Shown here: piece after piece, positions 1 through 9,479 of the stretch
Layout of the letters: each line of letters begins with the position of its first letter
Position numbering within the stretch: position 1 is the first letter of the stretch
From: Methylophaga sp.
GTDB taxonomy: Bacteria; Pseudomonadota; Gammaproteobacteria; Nitrosococcales; Methylophagaceae
Assembly: GCA_002706095.1 (NCBI GenBank)
Contig: PAJP01000005.1
Coordinates: 62,001-126,000 of the forward strand
Reading direction: 5' to 3'
Length of the DNA: 64,000 nucleotides
Notes under the pieces: model-generated
What the model saw: the letters and a program-made list of their open reading frames with translations, nothing else
Told to the model about the DNA's origin: nothing
The model's database searches: none
Program-made: the position numbers and the translations under genes

Positions 1-2243
1 GTCTGCAAGCTATCCACACTGAGGCCATAACGGGATAGTGCCAAACGTTTGGGTTCCACTGATACCATCGGTAAACCACTGACTTGTTCCAGTCTGGCAT
101 CCGCTTGGCCGGGTATATCTCTGATAATAGTTAAAATGGATTGAGCTGATGTTTTGAGTTTCTCCAGATCATCACCAAAGACTTTAATGGCCACATCCGC
201 CCTGACTCCTGAGATAAGCTCATTAAAGCGCATCTCGATCGGCTGGGTGAATTCATAGTTATTGCCAGGTAAGGCCTTTGCAGCTGCCTCGATTTGTTTG
301 ATGAGTTCAGACTTTGGCAATGCCGGGTTGGGCCAGTCTTTTCTTGGCTTTAATATCAGAAATGTATCAGCCACATTCGGCGGCATCGGATCGGTCGCCA
401 CTTCTGGCGTGCCGATTTTGGCAAAGACGCTGTCTACCTGTGGAAACTGTTTCAGCCGTTGTTCGAGCACTTCCTGCATCTCTATCGATTGCTGCAGACT
501 GGTCCCCGTAGTGCGTAAGGCATGTAAGGCAATATCCCCTTCATTGAGCTGAGGAATAAACTCTGTGCCCATTTTCGATGCTAGTGTCAGTGAAAAGACC
601 ACCAAAACGAGCGCAGCAAACACCACCAACCAACGTAACTTCAGACTCCATATCAATACTGGTCTATAAATCGACTTAGTGGCTGAAATAATCAGACTTT
701 CGCTCTCTTTGACTTTGCCTTTCATCAACACAGCCACGGCTGCAGGTACGATAGTCAGTGACATTACCATTGCTGCCAGTAAGGCCAGCACCACTGTTGA
801 TGCCATCGGTTCAAACATCTTGCCCTCCACCCCAGTCAAGGTGAATAAGGGGATGTACACCAAGGTAATAATCAATACCCCAAACAGGCTGGGCCGAATC
901 ACCTCATTGGTGGCATCAAATACCACAGCTAGCCGTTCATTCAATGGTAATGCTGTAGCGCGTCCAGACTGAGCCAGTGATAAACGCCGTACACTGTTTT
1001 CCACGATGATCACGGCACCATCGACAATCAGACCAAAATCCAATGCGCCAAGACTCATCAGGTTTGCTGAAATTCCGGCCTGAACCATGCCGGTGATGGT
1101 TGCCAACATGGCAAGTGGTATCACAGCTGCAGTGATTAATGCAGCGCGAATATTACCCAGTAATAAAAACAACACTACAACGACTAATAATGCGCCTTCC
1201 AGCAAGTTTTTCTGCACAGTAGCAATGGCTTTATCCACCAAGGTGGTTCTGTCATAGACCGCTTCAGCAATAACGCCGTCAGGTAAGGTCGCCTGAATCT
1301 TACTTAACTCCGCAGCAACCCGTTTGGCAACCTCACGTGAGTTCTCCCCTATCAACATCATTGCCGTGCCCATGACCGTTTCCTGACCATTCTGGGTGGC
1401 GGCACCGGTTCTCAGGGTTTTACCAATGGCAACATCAGCGATATCCATGATCTTGATGGGTGTGCCTGTCATCTGCTTCACCACGACCTGTTGAATATCG
1501 TCGATGGTTTTTAACTGGCCAGGAGAACGCACCAGCAATTGCTGCCCGTAACGCTCGATATAACCAGCACCACGATTACTATTATTTGCCTTTAATGCCT
1601 GCTGGATGTCGCCAAAACTAATACCAAACTCCAGCATTTTTTGTGGTTCAGGCTGGATGTGATACTGCTTGGCATAGCCGCCTACCGTATTGACCTCGGT
1701 AATCCCAGGCACACGTGTTAGACGGGGTTGGATTATCCAGTCCTGTATTTCACGTAATGCGGTCAAATCATACGGCTGTCCATTTTCCTGTCGGGCTTCT
1801 GGATCGGCCGAAACGGTATAAACAAAAATCTCACCGAGTCCGGAAGCAATCGGCCCCATTTCTGGTTCCAGCTCATCAGGTAGTTCATTTTTGATGCTAG
1901 CTAGGCGGTTGTTCAGCAGATTACGGGCAAAATATAAATCCGTGCCTTCTTTGAATACGACGGTGACCTGAGATAAACCATAACGAGAAATCGATCGTGT
2001 GTACGACAATTGAGGAATACCTGCCAAAGCACGTTCAACCGGATAGGTAATACGCTGCTCAGTTTCTAGCGGCGAATATCCCTCAGCTTTGGTATTAATC
2101 TGTACCTGTACATTAGTGATATCCGGTACCGCATCAATCGGTAAATGCTGATAGCTCCAGGCACCGGCGGCTATCAGTAAGATAATGAATGACAAGATAA
2201 GACCACGTCGCTCAATGGAGAAACGTAATAGTGAAGTAATCAT
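1..2243 (-). CDS. czcA: Heavy-metal RND efflux pump, inner-membrane subunit (CzcA/CusA type), partial
   Basis: This is the proton-driven RND subunit of a tripartite metal exporter (CzcCBA/CusCBA class) in the inner membrane. The frame is open from the ATG at 2243 to the left edge, so about 747 of the usual 1,030-1,050 residues are present and the C-terminus is outside the window. The N-terminus (MITSLLRFSIERRGLILSF) is the first membrane segment. Near residues 400-412 the fourth-helix motif DFGLIVDGAVIIVEN is visible; its acidic residues are the proton-relay signature of the heavy-metal (HME) branch rather than the drug branch. It lies 15 bp after the membrane-fusion gene and closes a minus-strand czcCBA operon. 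The metal (Co/Zn/Cd or Cu/Ag) cannot be fixed from what is visible; the DFG-x2-VDG form fits the Czc group. Confidence 0.93.
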   Translation of the reverse strand, partial: MITSLLRFSIERRGLILSFIILLIAAGAWSYQHLPIDAVPDITNVQVQINTKAEGYSPLETEQRITYPVERALAGIPQLSYTRSISRYGLSQVTVVFKEGTDLYFARNLLNNRLASIKNELPDELEPEMGPIASGLGEIFVYTVSADPEARQENGQPYDLTALREIQDWIIQPRLTRVPGITEVNTVGGYAKQYHIQPEPQKMLEFGISFGDIQQALKANNSNRGAGYIERYGQQLLVRSPGQLKTIDDIQQVVVKQMTGTPIKIMDIADVAIGKTLRTGAATQNGQETVMGTAMMLIGENSREVAKRVAAELSKIQATLPDGVIAEAVYDRTTLVDKAIATVQKNLLEGALLVVVVLFLLLGNIRAALITAAVIPLAMLATITGMVQAGISANLMSLGALDFGLIVDGAVIIVENSVRRLSLAQSGRATALPLNERLAVVFDATNEVIRPSLFGVLIITLVYIPLFTLTGVEGKMFEPMASTVVLALLAAMVMSLTIVPAAVAVLMKGKVKESESLIISATKSIYRPVLIWSLKLRWLVVFAALVLVVFSLTLASKMGTEFIPQLNEGDIALHALRTTGTSLQQSIEMQEVLEQRLKQFPQVDSVFAKIGTPEVATDPMPPNVADTFLILKPRKDWPNPALPKSELIKQIEAAAKALPGNNYEFTQPIEMRFNELISGVRADVAIKVFGDDLEKLKTSAQSILTIIRDIPGQADARLEQVSGLPMVSVEPKRLALSRYGLSVDSLQ

Positions 2244-2258
2244 AACGTCTCCTTGAGT

Positions 2259-3197
2259 TTAGTGGCTGTGCTCAGCGCCGTCTTTTTCAAGATCGGCTTT
2301 TATCAGATAACTGTTTTCAGTCACTATTTGCTGACCGGCATTGAGGCCTGACAGCACTTCTGCGTACTGTGCGTCCTGAATACCCAGCGCAACTGGCTGT
2401 GGTGTATAAGCGTCACTCTCCTTGATGAAAACGACTGTTTTGTTTTCATATTGCTGCAAGGCAGATAATGGGACACGGACTTTAACTTCGCGTTTATCAA
2501 TAAGGACCTGCCCACCCACCAGCAAACCAGGAAACCAGTCATCATCAGGATTTTTGAATTTCACTCTGGCGATTCTAAATGGCTCACCATCAGTATTTGG
2601 CAGAAGCTGGGAAATAACAGAATGGGTTTGCATATCATCACTCTGTAAAACCACTATTTGCTTTGCTTTAACCTGACTCGCCTGGGAAGGAAACATCTTG
2701 AGTTCGGCCCATAAGGTCGATGTATCCGTAATCGTAAACAACGTCTGCTCAGAGACGACTTCACCGGCATTGGCATGTTTGGCTATCACGCTGCCTGATA
2801 ATGGCGCGGTGACATTGTAGGTCTGCAAGCTGCTATTCGATTCGACGGTGGCTAATACCTGCCCTTTTTTCACCGTATCGCCATACTCAACATACACACG
2901 CGTTATTCGTCCGGCGAATCGGGCCGTCACATGGCTGGTATGCTCAGGAGACAGGGTCACGATACCGTATAGGGTGAGTGTTTTACTAATATCACCACCA
3001 CTGACAATGGCTGTCGAGATGGCATTTAATGAAGCCATGTCCTCGTCAATATGACTGACTTCTTCATCATGATGACCAGCGTGTTCATGTTCATGCTTAT
3101 CTTCATCGGCAAAAGCGGTCTTTACAGATAACAACGCCCACATAAAAAACACGATTAACATTAAAAAGTAAGGAAGGGTTTGATATCGCTTAATCAT
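2259..3197 (-). CDS. czcB: Heavy-metal efflux periplasmic adaptor (CzcB-like membrane fusion protein)
   Basis: This 312-residue HlyD/CusB-family adaptor bridges the RND pump and the outer-membrane channel. A membrane anchor or signal lies at residues 10-30. It is followed by a His/Asp/Glu-rich stretch (about 33-50, EDKHEHEHAGHHDEE), a likely periplasmic metal-binding arm. The lipoyl-like half motif GRITRVYVEYGDTVKKGQVL and its partner SGSVIAKHANAGEVV are clear, then beta-barrel and membrane-proximal domains. The helical hairpin is almost absent, as in short CzcB proteins. The start overlaps the end of czcC by 8 bp, which suggests translational coupling. The His-rich arm fits zinc, cobalt, nickel or copper export, but the substrate is inference. 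Confidence 0.9.
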   Translation of the reverse strand: MIKRYQTLPYFLMLIVFFMWALLSVKTAFADEDKHEHEHAGHHDEEVSHIDEDMASLNAISTAIVSGGDISKTLTLYGIVTLSPEHTSHVTARFAGRITRVYVEYGDTVKKGQVLATVESNSSLQTYNVTAPLSGSVIAKHANAGEVVSEQTLFTITDTSTLWAELKMFPSQASQVKAKQIVVLQSDDMQTHSVISQLLPNTDGEPFRIARVKFKNPDDDWFPGLLVGGQVLIDKREVKVRVPLSALQQYENKTVVFIKESDAYTPQPVALGIQDAQYAEVLSGLNAGQQIVTENSYLIKADLEKDGAEHSH

Positions 3198-4497
3198 TAC
3201 TTATACCCACATTATTTTGTTCGATTAATAACGGTTCTGCTGTCAGCTGTTCAATTTCTGCCGCCAGCAGTAAGGCATCAGCTGACGCCTCTATCAGAGC
3301 ACGCTTGGCATTAAGCAGCTCTTGTCTTGCTGTCAGGAAATCAAGGTAGCTATATAGGCCACGCTGATAAGCTGTTTTGGTTTGAGTTAAGGCGTCGGTC
3401 AACTGTGGGATGATGGATTGCCGCAAGGTTGTGGCCGAGGTAACTGCCTGCTCTCGTGCTGTGTATGCCTGATACAGTTGTGTATGTATACGCAGCAGAA
3501 AGTCTTGTTGGCGAAACGTTATTTCATTTCTTGCTGCCAATGCTGATTTCACCGCTGACTCAGCACGTTTTTCTGCAAATAACGGCACAGAAAACCCTGC
3601 TACCAAGGCAGATTCATCAATATCAGCACTGCGCCGAATACCCACAGACCAATCGATATCGGCCTGCTGTTGGGTTTTTGCCAGACGAATTTCAGATTCT
3701 TTTAAACGTGTTTCAGCAGCAAAAAATGCCAGCGACGGATTATTTTTGACCCGTTCGAACAGTGACTCAAACGATCTACTACTCCCGTAATCAAACAGTG
3801 ATCCAGCTACGTTATTGAATTGTGGCTGCATCTCACCCCATAGATTAGCCAGAGCCATTTTATGGGCATGCATTCGCTGTTCGACACGTGAGACATTTAA
3901 TCTGGCCTGCTCAACGGCGGCCACTGCACGGGCATAATCAGCTTTAGGCGCAATCGCAGCCCTGACACGTTTATTGACTTCATCAGCCGTGGCTTGAGCA
4001 AGAGAGACTTCTTCCTTAGCAAGCTGTATTCGCTGTTTATCAATCAATAACTGAATATAGTTTTTGGTGACCGTACTGAGTAAATCAAGCGAAGTAATCT
4101 GTTTTTTTATTTGCGTCAATGCCAGCTTTTGATCAACCACATCAACCCTGGCTTGTTTTTTCCCACCTAGCTCCAGCACAGAAGATAAAGACACCGTGAG
4201 TTCAGCTGATTTCGTGCCACTTAGCTGACCTGTACCAGCCACGTTCTCCAGTTCAGCCCCTACGCGATAGGCTGGTGATAGCTGAGCAGTTTCACGTTCA
4301 GCCTGCAGGCCTTGTTCACGGAGAGGAAAGACGTTGAGTGATGGATTTTGATTTAACGTTTTTTTAATAGCTTCAGCTAATGTCAATGTAATGTTTGTAG
4401 AGGCATAGGCCTGAAAAGACACAGTAAACAGACTGAAAGCACAATAAAGGCAGACACGCAGTAATAGCGTTTGCCCATCTAAACAAATGAGTTTCAT
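3190..4497 (-). CDS. czcC: Outer-membrane efflux protein (CzcC/TolC family)
   Basis: This 435-residue outer-membrane factor is the trimeric exit duct of the tripartite efflux system. A signal peptide spans about residues 12-32 (CLYCAFSLFTVSFQAYA). The duplicated OEP repeat follows, starting at LTLAEAIKKTLNQNPSL, with long amphipathic helices carrying the RxxAA-type periodicity of TolC/CzcC proteins. It is the first gene of the minus-strand czcCBA operon and overlaps czcB by 8 bp. No metal-binding motif is expected or seen in the channel itself; the assignment rests on the fold pattern and the gene order. Confidence 0.9.
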   Translation of the reverse strand: MKLICLDGQTLLLRVCLYCAFSLFTVSFQAYASTNITLTLAEAIKKTLNQNPSLNVFPLREQGLQAERETAQLSPAYRVGAELENVAGTGQLSGTKSAELTVSLSSVLELGGKKQARVDVVDQKLALTQIKKQITSLDLLSTVTKNYIQLLIDKQRIQLAKEEVSLAQATADEVNKRVRAAIAPKADYARAVAAVEQARLNVSRVEQRMHAHKMALANLWGEMQPQFNNVAGSLFDYGSSRSFESLFERVKNNPSLAFFAAETRLKESEIRLAKTQQQADIDWSVGIRRSADIDESALVAGFSVPLFAEKRAESAVKSALAARNEITFRQQDFLLRIHTQLYQAYTAREQAVTSATTLRQSIIPQLTDALTQTKTAYQRGLYSYLDFLTARQELLNAKRALIEASADALLLAAEIEQLTAEPLLIEQNNVGISND

Positions 4498-4553
4498 GAT
4501 AGAAGTCCTGAAATAAATACTCTTTCATCACGAATACGTGACGAGCGAAGGTG

Positions 4554-4892
4554 TTAAATCAGAATCAGGCTTTCGGTGGGCGGTACATCGAGCTGACAGA
4601 ACCCGACGCAGGTGTGTATTGGTATGGACTGAAAAAAAGTGTCTTTAAATAAAGACAGCGGTAAGCTCACCACATGCGGTACAGCAACAAAATGAACACA
4701 ATGACTGTGGCCACATTGATGTTGATCGGTATCCATATGGATGGAGTCTGGACTATCATCAGCGATAGGATCGATGAGACTGTGATTATCTTGCTCATCA
4801 AAAATAATATGATGTACATCAGCCGCGACAATGCCAGTTTGCAGCACCATCATCAGAATCAAGCTGTATAGAAAACATTTGATGTTCATCAT
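4554..4892 (-). CDS. Small secreted His/Cys-rich protein, CzcI-like
   Basis: This 112-residue protein has a signal peptide (about residues 6-25) and a mature region with HH, DQHQCGHSHCVHF and a Cys pair near the C-terminus (CVGFC). It lies 56 bp upstream of czcC on the same strand and is probably the first gene of the operon. The spaced Cys/His cluster and position resemble the small CzcI/CopL-type periplasmic proteins that precede metal-efflux operons. No enzymatic domain is visible. A role in metal binding or in tuning the pump is inference from composition and context. Confidence 0.6.
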   Translation of the reverse strand: MMNIKCFLYSLILMMVLQTGIVAADVHHIIFDEQDNHSLIDPIADDSPDSIHMDTDQHQCGHSHCVHFVAVPHVVSLPLSLFKDTFFQSIPIHTCVGFCQLDVPPTESLILI

Positions 4893-4960
4893 GACTGATA
4901 GGATAACGTAAACTCACGTTCAGATGAAATAGCTTAGCTGACACCTAACCAAAGGATGAG

Positions 4961-5842
4961 ATGATGACATTCAAGATAGTCCTGACTGTTTGCCTATTTT
5001 TGATGATTAAACCGGTGCTGGCTGCTGAAGACAATATCAAGATGATACGTGATCTGGCCTATGGTAGTTCGCCCTTACAGACCATGGATGTCTATCTACC
5101 CGCAAATGCGAAAGATGCCCCTATTCTGTTATTAATCCACGGTGGTGCCTGGCAATTTGGTGATAAACGCAGCACAGGCTTAATCAAAAACAAAGTGAAT
5201 CGCTGGGTAAAGAAAGGATTTATTCTTGTTTCGGCTAATTACCGTTTGGTTCCGGAAGTGGATCCCATCACACAGGCTAAAGATATTGCCGCTGCCATTT
5301 ACACCATACAAACCCAGGCCGAGCAGTGGCAAGGTGATGCTGACAAAATGATGATACTGGGTCACTCCGCAGGTGCGCATTTGCTCGCTTTATTAACCAG
5401 TCATCAAACACTGATGCAAGAGGTCAATATAAGGCCTTGGTTAGCCAGTTTTATTATTGATAGCCAGGCTTTGGATTTAGTCACTCTAATGCAGCAAAAA
5501 CATGTGGAATTCTATGATAAGGCCTTTGGTAAACAAGAACATTACTGGCAGCAGGCATCCCCGATTAATTATGTGAATGGTAATGAAATCCCGATGTTTG
5601 TTGTCTGTTCTCTTCAACGTGAATACGCCTGTGACAGTTCTGCGCGTTTTGTAAACACACTTCATCAGGTCGGTAGTCAAGCTGAACTACTGCAATTAGA
5701 TCTGACACATGATGAGACACTTGAAGATATAGGTTTAAATAATACCTACACTCAAACGATAGAGAACTATATGTCAGCTCTCCACCCTGAGATCAAAAAT
5801 AGATTGATTCACTCAGATAAGAAAAACCCACCAACACCGTAG
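4961..5842 (+). CDS. Secreted alpha/beta-hydrolase (esterase/lipase, BD-FAE/HSL-like)
   Basis: This 293-residue alpha/beta-hydrolase has a signal peptide (residues 1-21, cleavage near VLAAED). The oxyanion-hole motif HGGAW is at 60-64 and the nucleophile elbow GHSAG at 134-138 (Ser136). A C-terminal acid and His are supplied by the region around LTHDETLED. These are the marks of the hormone-sensitive-lipase/feruloyl-esterase-like branch that acts on small acyl or carbamoyl esters. The ATG at 4961 has AAGGA 4 bp upstream; the next ATG (4964) has better spacing and may be the true start. It is divergent from the metal-efflux operon. The substrate is unknown. Confidence 0.82.
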   Translation: MMTFKIVLTVCLFLMIKPVLAAEDNIKMIRDLAYGSSPLQTMDVYLPANAKDAPILLLIHGGAWQFGDKRSTGLIKNKVNRWVKKGFILVSANYRLVPEVDPITQAKDIAAAIYTIQTQAEQWQGDADKMMILGHSAGAHLLALLTSHQTLMQEVNIRPWLASFIIDSQALDLVTLMQQKHVEFYDKAFGKQEHYWQQASPINYVNGNEIPMFVVCSLQREYACDSSARFVNTLHQVGSQAELLQLDLTHDETLEDIGLNNTYTQTIENYMSALHPEIKNRLIHSDKKNPPTP

Positions 5843-5866
5843 CCCTATTCACTGCGTTGTTGGTGG
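5828..5866 (-). terminator. Probable intrinsic terminator for the minus-strand gene ending at 5874
   Basis: CCACCAACA (5828-5836) pairs perfectly with TGTTGGTGG (5858-5866). Read on the minus strand the stem is followed by GTTTTT. The loop is long (21 nt), which lowers confidence. The hairpin overlaps the last codons of the convergent esterase gene. Confidence 0.5.
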
Positions 5867-5873
5867 AGAAAGC

Positions 5874-6836
5874 TTATTTACCTTTAATTTTCAGCTTGAG
5901 TTGCTCTTCAAGCTCATCGCTATCTTTAGCAAACGCGGCAAGCTTTTGGATATCGATTAAAGTCATAGGCTGTTTAGGCGTCATGTCTATCTTGAACTTA
6001 TGAGGGTCTTCCACAAAGTCCTCCATAGCCTCATAAAACATTTGCTCTGCAGGTTGACGAGAGGTCTCAGCTCTTTTCTTAAGCTGCTCCGTCAGCTGGG
6101 CTTGATACGCCTTTTCAGTGACATTCATCTGCTTGGCGGTGTTTTTCATCATCAGATCAAAGGTATTGTCTTGTTCTTTAATTTCAAGCTGGAAATGATG
6201 AATAAGTGCTCTTTGCATACCACCCAACATCAATACCACGGGATCCAGTGGCATATTCTCTATTTCCGCTTTGACTTCCAGCTTTGCCACTTTATTCAGT
6301 TCCGATTTCAGCGTGATATCGATAAATGAAAGCGTATTCTCTTTGGCTGGTTCATAATCATATTCCAGGTAAAAATCGGTGGTGGGTTTACCTTCAGTAA
6401 CCTGATCCACCACTTGATAAAATGCTTTTTCAACGGGTTTGTAACTTTGCTGACCTAGCAGTTTAAAATCAACTTCTGTGGCTATGCGGTGTAAGGTAAC
6501 TTCAAGATGAGGAGGTAACTGAGAATTGTTCAGCGAGCTTAACCCTGCTTTGCTATCCACCGTCACCGACTCAATACTGATCATTTTAGGTGTGGGTGTT
6601 TGAGTCATACCTGAAAGACCCGATGTATCGATACTGACATTCTTTAATGTTACCGCATTAGAAAAAAGTGATGTGTCCAGCGTGCCGTATTTAATGGTGC
6701 TTGTGCCATCAAACTGCATCAGTTCCATATCAATGCGTTCTTTGATTACTTCATGTTTTTTATAATCCGCAAAAAAATAACCTGACACAACAGCCAGCCC
6801 GACCAGGCTGCCAAGGATAAGATGTTTTTGTTTCAT
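5874..6836 (-). CDS. Hypothetical envelope protein with N-terminal anchor
   Basis: I cannot assign a function to this 320-residue protein. It has one N-terminal hydrophobic segment (residues 8-25) preceded by Lys/His. The rest is soluble and rich in beta-type sequence (IKYGTLDTSLFSNAVTLKNV) up to about residue 230, then charged helices to the end. This layout resembles DUF945/YdgA-like or AsmA-like envelope proteins: a membrane anchor and a lipid-transfer-like periplasmic domain. The gene stands alone between convergent and codirectional neighbours. Confidence 0.6.
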   Translation of the reverse strand: MKQKHLILGSLVGLAVVSGYFFADYKKHEVIKERIDMELMQFDGTSTIKYGTLDTSLFSNAVTLKNVSIDTSGLSGMTQTPTPKMISIESVTVDSKAGLSSLNNSQLPPHLEVTLHRIATEVDFKLLGQQSYKPVEKAFYQVVDQVTEGKPTTDFYLEYDYEPAKENTLSFIDITLKSELNKVAKLEVKAEIENMPLDPVVLMLGGMQRALIHHFQLEIKEQDNTFDLMMKNTAKQMNVTEKAYQAQLTEQLKKRAETSRQPAEQMFYEAMEDFVEDPHKFKIDMTPKQPMTLIDIQKLAAFAKDSDELEEQLKLKIKGK

Positions 6837-6914
6837 TAAAGTCCTTAAGATGAAATGTGAATGGTGATGATGCCAGTCAAGGCACCGTTAGAAATGGTAT
6901 TGCGGCCTTGTGTC

Positions 6915-6934
6915 GTCTAGAACTTTGTCTAGAC
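6915..6934. repeat. Short inverted repeat upstream of the envelope-protein gene
   Basis: GTCTAG (6915-6920) and CTAGAC (6929-6934) form a 6-bp inverted repeat with an 8-nt spacer. It lies between the cyclase stop (6989) and the envelope-protein start (6836). No T-run follows on the minus strand, so it is more likely an operator-like element or chance than a terminator. Confidence 0.25.
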
Positions 6935-6988
6935 TGAAGTCGAAGTACTGCGCTTGAGACACCATATAGTGTGTGTAACCTAATGTGA

Positions 6989-8296
6989 TCAAATTACTGC
7001 ATTCGTAGAGGTACCATCTGCATAGTAACAATACTGATTGCGTCCAGCCGCTTTAGCCGCATACATAGCCTTATCTGCTTTTTTGAGTAAGTCTGATGCT
7101 GTCGAAGCATCAGAAGGATACTGCACAATGCCTATACTGGCAGACAATCGGCAATCCATACCATTAATAGGATAAGGCACATTGAGTTTACTGATTAATC
7201 TGTCAACAAAGCGTTTCAAATCATTTTTGGGAAACTCACCAGACAGCAGAATAATAAACTCATCGCCTGCATAGCGAGCAATGAGATCCGCATTACGACA
7301 TGTTTTTGTCAGTACATCCGCAGCATGGCGCAATACTTCGTCACCAAAGTCATGGCCATAATTATCATTGAAGTCTTTGAAATTATCCAAGTCGAGGAAT
7401 AACAACACTAGGTTGTCACGTGAGATGGAGTCTTGAACCATTTCCATTTCATGTGTGAGTGATTTTAAAAATAAATCTCTGTTGGCCAGCCCTGTGAGAT
7501 TATCGTAATTGGCTTGTTTCCAGATAAGCTGCTGTGCTGCCATATCATGTGTGATATTTCTGGCAATAATGGAACCGCCGATGAGCTTGCCATTCTGATC
7601 TTGCAAGGGTGAAACGGTTTCCGACGTATTCATCACGAAGCCATCTTTATTTTTTCTAGTCGTTTTGTAGTGCTCCAGACTTTCACCGTTATTAATGGCT
7701 TTGAGAATATCATCAGATTGCGGATTCTCTTCATCATAGAGTGCTGAAACTGGTTGTCCAAGAATTTCACCTGTACTAAAACCGAAAATATGCTCAGCAC
7801 CGGCATTCCAGCTTGTTACTGTACCATCCAGTGACAAGCTGAATATGGCATCTTCAGATGACTCAATAATCGCCTGGTATTCTTGACTTAAACGGATAGC
7901 CTTAACTTGCTCTGTAATATCGCGGGCAATTTTTGATGCTGCAACAATATGACCATCGGCATCATAAACAGGTGAGATAGTCACTGATACATCTATCAGG
8001 CGACCAGATTTATGCTTACGAACCGTCTGAAAATGGTTAACCACTTCGCCTCGACGTATTTTTTCCAGAATATCCGCCTCTTCTTGTTTTTTATTATCTG
8101 GAAAAATTTTGAGCATACTTTCACCGATCATTTCATCAGCGCTGTAACCGAAAATCTTTTCCGCTGCCGGATTCCAATTCAACACAATGCCATCTAGGGT
8201 TTTACAAACAATGGCATCAAAACTTGAATTAACAATGGATTGATAAATACTTTCTTTAAATAAACCGATATTGAGATCTTGACGTTTTTGTGTCAC
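6989..8296 (-). CDS. PAS-PAS-GGDEF diguanylate cyclase
   Basis: This 435-residue soluble protein should make the second messenger c-di-GMP. Two PAS domains (about residues 17-130 and 140-255) each end in a PAC motif (ARDITEQVKA, ARNITHDMAA). A GGDEF domain follows (about 265-430). The active-site signature is AGDEF rather than GGDEF, a variant found in some active cyclases. Five residues before it is RNAD, an RxxD inhibitory I-site, so product inhibition is expected. There is no transmembrane segment and no heme-binding or FAD-binding residue that I can identify with certainty. It is monocistronic. Confidence 0.9.
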   Translation of the reverse strand: MTQKRQDLNIGLFKESIYQSIVNSSFDAIVCKTLDGIVLNWNPAAEKIFGYSADEMIGESMLKIFPDNKKQEEADILEKIRRGEVVNHFQTVRKHKSGRLIDVSVTISPVYDADGHIVAASKIARDITEQVKAIRLSQEYQAIIESSEDAIFSLSLDGTVTSWNAGAEHIFGFSTGEILGQPVSALYDEENPQSDDILKAINNGESLEHYKTTRKNKDGFVMNTSETVSPLQDQNGKLIGGSIIARNITHDMAAQQLIWKQANYDNLTGLANRDLFLKSLTHEMEMVQDSISRDNLVLLFLDLDNFKDFNDNYGHDFGDEVLRHAADVLTKTCRNADLIARYAGDEFIILLSGEFPKNDLKRFVDRLISKLNVPYPINGMDCRLSASIGIVQYPSDASTASDLLKKADKAMYAAKAAGRNQYCYYADGTSTNAVI

Positions 8297-8442
8297 AGGC
8301 GTAAATCCATGGTTGTCTGTTCTCTATTCTATGACTTATACGTACGCGATATCTACGCTTATTCGAATTTTTCTTGAATAAGCCAATCAAAGAATGTTCA
8401 CTTTATCCATTTTTTCACTTAACGAATTCAGAGGATCACGTC

Positions 8443-9456
8443 ATGGCATTATCATCAAACGTTCTAAAACAGTGTGCCTTGTTATCCAGTTTGGCTTTGT
8501 TTTCTTTGTCCTCAGCGATGGCTGACAGCGAATCTAACAAGCCTGTCGTTGAACAGTTGGTCGATACCTTAAGCAGCATTGCGGGACCACACCCAGGTAT
8601 TCGAAAAAATCATGCGAAAGGCATTGTTGTCTCAGGTGAATTCACCCCTGGTTCTGATGCTGCAACGGTGTCTAAGGCAGTCCATTTTGAAGCTTCTGCC
8701 ACACCTGTGACAGTTCGTTTTTCAAATACCACCGGCATTCCCGATATTGCTGATAATAATCCCGGCTCATTTCCAAAAGGGATTGCCATACGCTTTCATC
8801 TTCCGGATGACACGTATACCGACATCGTCAGTATCTCCGTTAATCGCTTCCCCGCTGCCACCCCCGAAGACTTTTTAGGTCTATTAAATGCAGTAGCTAC
8901 TTCTGGACCTGATGCCTCCTCACCTAAACCCATCACGCAATTTCTAGCCAGCCACCCTGACGCTAAAACATTTGTTGAAACACCAAAACCCGCCCCAGTG
9001 AGTTTTGCAACGCAACCATTTTATGGCGTGAACGCGTTTAAATTTACTAATAAAGAAGGTGATGTTAGATATGGTCGTTATCAAATTATTCCTGTGAATG
9101 GTCCAGAGTATCTCACTGATGAACAACGCGCTGCGGCTGGCAAAGATTATCTGTTTGAAGAATTACCCAAACGTCTGCAACAAAGTCAGGTAGAATTCAC
9201 ACTAGGACTACAGATAGCGGATAAAGGCGATGTCTTGAATGATCCGACTATAGTTTGGCCGGAAACTCGCCAAATCATTAAATTAGGAACGATAAGCCTG
9301 GATATTGTTGATCCTAATGGTGAGCAGTTCGCTAAACAAACCATGTTTAATCCTCTCGCTCTGACCGAGGGTATTGAAGCCAGTGATGACCCTATTTTGC
9401 TTGCCCGGCCGTCAGCCTATGCGATTAGCTTTGGTCGTCGAATTTCTGGTCAATAA
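8443..9456 (+). CDS. Secreted catalase-family peroxidase (SrpA-like)
   Basis: This heme peroxidase of the small catalase-related family is about 337 residues long, against 480 or more for true catalases. I chose the ATG at 8443 because AGAGGA lies 8 bp upstream and it begins a clean signal peptide (MALSSNVLKQ...SSAMA). The frame stays open 23 codons upstream. The distal His region is NHAKGIVVSGEFTPG (near mature residue 50), with VRFSNTTGIPD following. The proximal heme Tyr lies in the C-terminal RPSAYAISFGRR. Family members lack the catalase C-terminal domain and mostly act as organic-peroxide peroxidases. Export suggests defence against periplasmic peroxide. Confidence 0.88.
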   Translation: MALSSNVLKQCALLSSLALFSLSSAMADSESNKPVVEQLVDTLSSIAGPHPGIRKNHAKGIVVSGEFTPGSDAATVSKAVHFEASATPVTVRFSNTTGIPDIADNNPGSFPKGIAIRFHLPDDTYTDIVSISVNRFPAATPEDFLGLLNAVATSGPDASSPKPITQFLASHPDAKTFVETPKPAPVSFATQPFYGVNAFKFTNKEGDVRYGRYQIIPVNGPEYLTDEQRAAAGKDYLFEELPKRLQQSQVEFTLGLQIADKGDVLNDPTIVWPETRQIIKLGTISLDIVDPNGEQFAKQTMFNPLALTEGIEASDDPILLARPSAYAISFGRRISGQ

Positions 9457-9479
9457 AAAGGAACGGTGATGAAAACAAA

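Noticed and set aside
262..972. Plus-strand frames inside czcA
   Set aside because: They are antisense shadows of a clear RND pump gene that is open from 2243 to the left edge.
8337..8360. ATACGTACGCGATATCTACGC upstream of the peroxidase gene as a third copy of the amide-regulon element
   Set aside because: Half-site spacing and order do not fit TACGYARWWTYACGTA; only single TACG words are shared.
8374..8442. N-terminal extension of the peroxidase frame
   Set aside because: The ATG at 8443 has AGAGGA upstream and begins a proper signal peptide; the extension would hide it.
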